A stretch of 8,377 bases of DNA, from contig DASYQV010000112.1 of assembly GCA_036005125.1 (NCBI GenBank), forward strand, positions 1 to 8,377, in the 5' to 3' direction. Shown piece by piece: positions 5,496-8,377 of the stretch (its first letter is position 1; the number at the start of each line of letters is the position of its first letter). The position numbers and the translations under genes were made by a program. The DNA is from DASYQV01 sp036005125 (GTDB lineage Bacteria; Acidobacteriota; Vicinamibacteria; Vicinamibacterales; UBA2999). Below the pieces are notes generated by a model, which was not told where the DNA came from, did not search any database, and saw nothing but the letters and a program-made list of their open reading frames with translations.

Positions 5496-6370
5496 GCCGG
5501 ACCGCGCCGCCCCATCGAGCGCGCCATGAGCGTCAGGAAAAACATGGCGGTCGCCGCGAGCACGACCGCGCCGCCCGTCGGCACCAGGAAACGGGTCGAG
5601 ATGCCAAGCCCGCCCGCGCCGGCCACGAACGCGACAGCGACGCTCCAGATCAAATAGCTGCGGGTGCCGCGCGCGACATTTCGTGCTGCCGCCGCGGGCA
5701 CGACGACGAGCGCTTCGACGAGCAGCGCGCCGATGATCTTCAGGCTGACGACGATCGACAGCGTGAGAAGCAGCGCAAAGAAGTACTCGAGATACGCCGG
5801 CTCGGCGCCGGTGACCCTGGCGAGCGGCGGGCTCAGACTGTCGAGCAGGAGGGAGTTGTATTTCCGCACCAGCATGAGCGCGACGAAGATGCCGATGCCG
5901 ACGAGCAGCAGCAGGTCGCCGTCGGTGACCGTGAGCAGGCTGCCGAAGAGGACCGACTCGACCTGGTGCACGTTGAACTGCCGCGTGAGCGCCACGAGCA
6001 GACAAAGTCCGAGGCCGAGCGTGAGCGCGTGAAAGACGCCGATCAACGTATCTGGAGGAAGCGTGGCGTGCCGTTTCACGTAGACCATGGCGAGCGTCGA
6101 CAGGAGGCAGAAGCCGAACATGCCGCCATACGGCGCGTTGAGCGGCTCCCCGAGCAGCAGCCCGAGGGCGACGCCCGTGATGGCCGCTTGACCGAGCGCG
6201 GCGCTGAAGAACGCCATGCGTCTCGTGACGACGAGATGGCTCATGCCGCCGAGAATCGGCGCGATGATGAGCACGCACAGGAAACCGCGGACGAGAAACG
6301 GATACTGAAAGTCGCTTGGAAGGAAGCCCTGCAGCGCCAGCCCGCCGATCCACGTGTAGAAGGCGTTCAT
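5492..6370 (-). CDS. Metal ABC importer permease, ABC-3 (ZnuB/MntB-type) family
   Basis: The protein has 292 residues, a usual length for the family, with about eight hydrophobic helices. The ATG (6370-6368) overlaps the ATPase stop by 4 bases. Family landmarks are RGFLCVLIIAPILGGMSHLVVTRRMAFFSAALGQAAITGVALG (28-70), a mid-protein VESVLFGSLLTVTDGDLLLL segment, and the C-terminal half with IIGALLVEALVVVPAAAARN, which corresponds to the family's (G)xLLVxALLxxPAAxA block that contacts the ATPase. One thing is odd: where relatives have GDALSHA or GDALAHA after the RRMA/S segment, this protein has SAALGQA, so the usual Asp and His (D-x3-H) are Ala and Gln. Those residues are linked to metal passage in the family, so the substrate or its coordination may differ. 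It works with the ATPase at 7095-6367 and the binding protein at 7988-7092. Confidence 0.88.
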   Translation of the reverse strand: MNAFYTWIGGLALQGFLPSDFQYPFLVRGFLCVLIIAPILGGMSHLVVTRRMAFFSAALGQAAITGVALGLLLGEPLNAPYGGMFGFCLLSTLAMVYVKRHATLPPDTLIGVFHALTLGLGLCLLVALTRQFNVHQVESVLFGSLLTVTDGDLLLLVGIGIFVALMLVRKYNSLLLDSLSPPLARVTGAEPAYLEYFFALLLTLSIVVSLKIIGALLVEALVVVPAAAARNVARGTRSYLIWSVAVAFVAGAGGLGISTRFLVPTGGAVVLAATAMFFLTLMARSMGRRGPA

Positions 6371-7095
6371 GCGCGCACGGCCCTCCGCTCGCGAACGGGA
6401 AGAAGCTCGCGCACGCCCTCTGTCGACAGGATGTCAGGCGTGCCTTCGATCACGACTCGTCGATCGAGCACGGTCACCCGATCGGCAAGCCGCCGCACCA
6501 GCTCGAAATCGTGCGAGACCATCAGGACCGTCGTGCGCCCCGTCCGCTTCGCGTCGAGCACCAGGGCTTCGAAGATTCGAGCGGCTGACTCGTCGAATCC
6601 CGCCGTCGGCTCGTCGAGGAGCAGCAGCTCCGGCTCGGGGTCGAGCGCATGCGCGAGCAGGACGCGCCGGAGCTCTCCGCCCGACAGCACGGCCAGCGGA
6701 CGCGCCTCGAGTCCGGACAGACCGACCCGGGCGAGCAGGCGCGCGACCTCGGCACGCACGCGCCGGGTCAAGCCGAGACAGATGGGACGGCGTTGCCGTG
6801 TCAGGGCGAGAAAATCGGCAACGGTGACCGGCAGCGTCGGATCGACGGCAAAGATCTGCGGAACGTAGCCGATCGCGCCCGACCCCGCCCAGTTCAGCAC
6901 GATCTGACCATCAAAGGGTATTTGATTGACCACCGTGGACAGAAGGGTGGTCTTGCCCGCGCCGTTCGGGCCGACGAGCACGTGAACGCTGCCCCGGCGG
7001 ACGCGCAGCGTGACGCCCTCGAGCAGCGCCTCGCCATGCCGGCGCACCGTGAGCGCATCGATTTCGAGCAGCGTGGCCGCGTCGCCCTCGGTCAT
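6367..7095 (-). CDS. Metal ABC importer ATP-binding protein (ZnuC/MntA-type)
   Basis: The protein has 242 residues with a complete nucleotide-binding domain: Walker A GPNGAGKTT (42-50), Q-loop YVPQ (Gln80), signature LSGGE (137-141), Walker B LLLLDEP (157-163), D-loop GFD near 167 and the H-loop SHD (His195). No catalytic residue is missing. IFAVDPTLPVTVADFL after the Q-loop is typical of zinc/manganese importer ATPases. It is cytoplasmic and would power the ABC-3 permease. The ATG at 7095 overlaps the stop of the binding-protein gene by 4 bases, and its own stop overlaps the permease start by 4 bases, so the three are translated as a coupled block. Confidence 0.92.
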   Translation of the reverse strand: MTEGDAATLLEIDALTVRRHGEALLEGVTLRVRRGSVHVLVGPNGAGKTTLLSTVVNQIPFDGQIVLNWAGSGAIGYVPQIFAVDPTLPVTVADFLALTRQRRPICLGLTRRVRAEVARLLARVGLSGLEARPLAVLSGGELRRVLLAHALDPEPELLLLDEPTAGFDESAARIFEALVLDAKRTGRTTVLMVSHDFELVRRLADRVTVLDRRVVIEGTPDILSTEGVRELLPVRERRAVRA

Positions 7096-7988
7096 GCTTC
7101 GGTCATCAGCGCACGAATCATCGTATCGACGTTGCGCTGCATCTCACGCTCGAACCTGTCGGGCGTATAGGCTCCTGACGCGATGTGCGTGATGGTGTAC
7201 ACCTTGACCCCCGCCTCGTCGCGCAGCACCTTCAGCATCGGTTCAGGAAAGGTCTCCTCGCTGAAGACGACGCGAATCCTGTCGCGTTGCAGCATCTTCA
7301 CCATGTCGCGCAGCTCGGCGGCCGATGGCGTCAATCCATGGGCCGGTTGGACCACGCCGGCCACCTCCAGTCCGAACTCCTGCAACAGGTACCCGTACCC
7401 ATCATGGACGGTGACGACCCGCGTAATCTTCGCCTCGGCGAGCTGCTGCGCAGCCTTCGACTTGATGAGGCGCAGGCGGCGAGCGTACTCGGCGGCGTTC
7501 TGCTGCAGCGCCGCCGCATCCTGCGGACGCAGCGCCGCGATCGCCTTCTGAATCGCGTAGGTCTGCTGAATCGCGTTGGTGAAGGAGATGAAGGTGTGCG
7601 AGTTGACCCCGGTCCCGCGCACCGCGTGAATCTGCGGCGTGGTCTCGTTGGGCCGGATGATGACGACCCGTTTGTTGCCCGACGCCTTGAGCATCGGCAT
7701 GATGAAGTCGTCGTGCCCGATGCCGTTGATGACGATGGCGTCGAGGTCGACGAGCTTCTTGATGTCATCCGGCCGCGGCTGATAATCGCCCGCGTCGATT
7801 TCGCCGGGGAGAATCGATCGGACTTCGTACCCGGGCAGCTTGCCGACAACGTTCGCCGTCCACGAGTAGTAGGGGTGAAGGGTGACGCCAATCTTCAGCG
7901 TGGGTTTCGGTTGCGCGTCGGCTGCGCTCGTGATCCCGACGATCGCAGCGCACGCGAGCGCGACCGTCCACTCCGACAGGCGAGTCAT
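7092..7988 (-). CDS. Periplasmic metal-binding protein of ABC importer (ZnuA/TroA-like, cluster A-I)
   Basis: From ATG 7988 the protein has 298 residues. GGAG lies 7 bases upstream; an ATG two codons earlier (7994) overlaps the DUF-A stop and is the alternative. Residues 1-25 are a Sec signal ending ADA. The two-lobed TroA fold is recognisable: LKIGVTLHPYYSWTANVVG (31-49), ILPGEIDAGDYQPRPDDIKKL (59-79), INGIGHDDFI (87-96), NSHTFISFTNAIQ (129-141), a long linking helix to about 185, and VVTVHDGYGYLLQEFGLEVAG (191-211). His131 and His195 match the family's second and third metal His. The first ligand, usually His in PHxY, is Gly67 here (AGDYQP), with Asp68 and His92 nearby. The final Asp of the LDPLG block reads THIASG instead. 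There is no His-rich loop. The protein likely binds a metal or metal complex other than simple zinc. Confidence 0.86.
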   Translation of the reverse strand: MTRLSEWTVALACAAIVGITSAADAQPKPTLKIGVTLHPYYSWTANVVGKLPGYEVRSILPGEIDAGDYQPRPDDIKKLVDLDAIVINGIGHDDFIMPMLKASGNKRVVIIRPNETTPQIHAVRGTGVNSHTFISFTNAIQQTYAIQKAIAALRPQDAAALQQNAAEYARRLRLIKSKAAQQLAEAKITRVVTVHDGYGYLLQEFGLEVAGVVQPAHGLTPSAAELRDMVKMLQRDRIRVVFSEETFPEPMLKVLRDEAGVKVYTITHIASGAYTPDRFEREMQRNVDTMIRALMTEA

Positions 7989-7990
7989 GA

Positions 7991-8377
7991 TCATCTCCTG
8001 TTGTAAAACGCCAGATTCGGCGGCGTCGAGAAGACCTCGATCCAGCCGCTCGTCTGCGGCTGACGGACGAAGCCTACCGGTACTTGTCCCCCGAAGCGAT
8101 GCATCCACACGTAGATGTGCAGGGTCGTCCCGTCGGGCAGACGGTGGTGCTGATCGTCGAGGGGCGCGGGATCGGGCCGCATGCCCGGCTCGGGCTCCTG
8201 AATCTCGAGCAGCCACGCGGGCTGCGAAGGATCCCGCGGCCGTCCAAAATAGTTCACGATTCCGCTCTGCTCCGACCGTGACCACTGATACGCGGCGCCA
8301 TCGCCCGCCGGCGCGAACGGGGCGACTCCCTGCGCCGCGAGCGACGCCGGATCGGGCCATGCCTTCGTCCGCGCCCG
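7991..8377 (-). CDS. DUF-A: C-terminal part (cut by window edge; joins 1-387 if circular)
   Basis: This frame enters open at base 8377 and ends with TGA at 7993-7991, giving residues 83-210 of DUF-A; the first 47 codons are the same bases as 1-141. A local GTG at 8257 (MNYFGRP) would be a false start, since homology with DUF-B runs well upstream of it. The domain contains PAWLLEIQEPEPG (135-147), HHRLPDGTTLHIYVWMH (159-175) and RQPQTSGW (187-194), all matched in DUF-B. Conserved His159, His160, His169 and His175 are candidate metal ligands. The stop overlaps an upstream ATG of the binding-protein gene and lies 2 bases before its better start, so DUF-A and the importer are translated together. 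Function is unknown; periplasmic and membrane-anchored by its N-terminal helix. Confidence 0.85.
   Translation of the reverse strand, partial: RARTKAWPDPASLAAQGVAPFAPAGDGAAYQWSRSEQSGIVNYFGRPRDPSQPAWLLEIQEPEPGMRPDPAPLDDQHHRLPDGTTLHIYVWMHRFGGQVPVGFVRQPQTSGWIEVFSTPPNLAFYNRR
8237..8377. repeat. 141-bp terminal direct repeat, right copy
   Basis: Identical to 1-141. It starts at the CGGCCG in the DUF-A frame and runs to the last base. Removing either copy leaves an 8236-bp circle. Confidence 0.97.

Noticed and set aside
4836..6353. Treating the 505-codon minus-strand frame as one protein
   Set aside because: The front part is an off-frame reading of the permease. Only the last 219 residues (from 5495) are real and match DUF-A.
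5483..6868. Long plus-strand open frame (461 codons)
   Set aside because: It is antisense to the permease and ATPase genes, both of which have clear family motifs. Its low-complexity Arg/Glu/Asp/Gln content is typical of a shadow frame.
7092..8360. Treating the 422-codon minus-strand frame as one binding protein
   Set aside because: The front reads out of frame through DUF-A. The signal peptide and Shine-Dalgarno place the true start at 7988.
1..8377. CRISPR array, tRNA, rRNA, insertion sequence or phage genes
   Set aside because: No regularly spaced direct repeats, cloverleaf, transposase motif or phage protein was seen on either strand.

Overview
The window is 8377 bases of GC-rich DNA (about two thirds G+C by eye). 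It carries Sec signal peptides, a lipoprotein and an ABC importer with periplasmic parts, so the source is a diderm bacterium. A CGCNGAG-type stem-loop element between genes and the gene content remind me of soil Acidobacteriota, but I cannot place the organism firmly.

The first 141 bases (1-141) are repeated exactly as the last 141 (8237-8377). The sequence therefore closes into a circle of 8236 bp. When closed, a reading frame broken by the window ends becomes one intact 210-residue gene (here DUF-A). I see no replication, mobilisation, phage or transposase gene. The contig may be a real small circle, a tandemly amplified chromosomal unit, or a cycle in the assembly graph.

Read as a circle, the layout is tidy. 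One long minus-strand operon runs: HupE/UreJ-type membrane protein (1688-495), DUF-A (387-1, then 8236-7991), a ZnuA/TroA-type metal-binding protein (7988-7092), its ATPase (7095-6367), its ABC-3 permease (6370-5492), DUF-B (5495-4836), and an orphan family-1 solute-binding lipoprotein (4800-3361). Most junctions in the importer core are 4-bp ATGA overlaps. DUF-A and DUF-B are clear paralogs: one N-terminal membrane helix plus a periplasmic domain with a shared HHRLx2Gx2LHx3WxH motif. They flank the importer on both sides. Facing the operon is one plus-strand gene, an exported cyclase/kynurenine-formamidase-family protein (2089-3165).

Two non-coding regions separate the units. A divergent region of about 400 bp (1689-2088) holds a 20-bp perfect dyad and a possible gene remnant. 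A convergent region of about 195 bp (3166-3360) is filled by a nested inverted-repeat element.

My reading is a metal (or metal-complex) uptake module built from a HupE-like protein, an ABC importer with altered metal-ligand positions, and two uncharacterised His-rich-motif periplasmic proteins. The substrate is unknown. The altered residues in both the binding protein and the permease argue against plain ZnuABC zinc transport.
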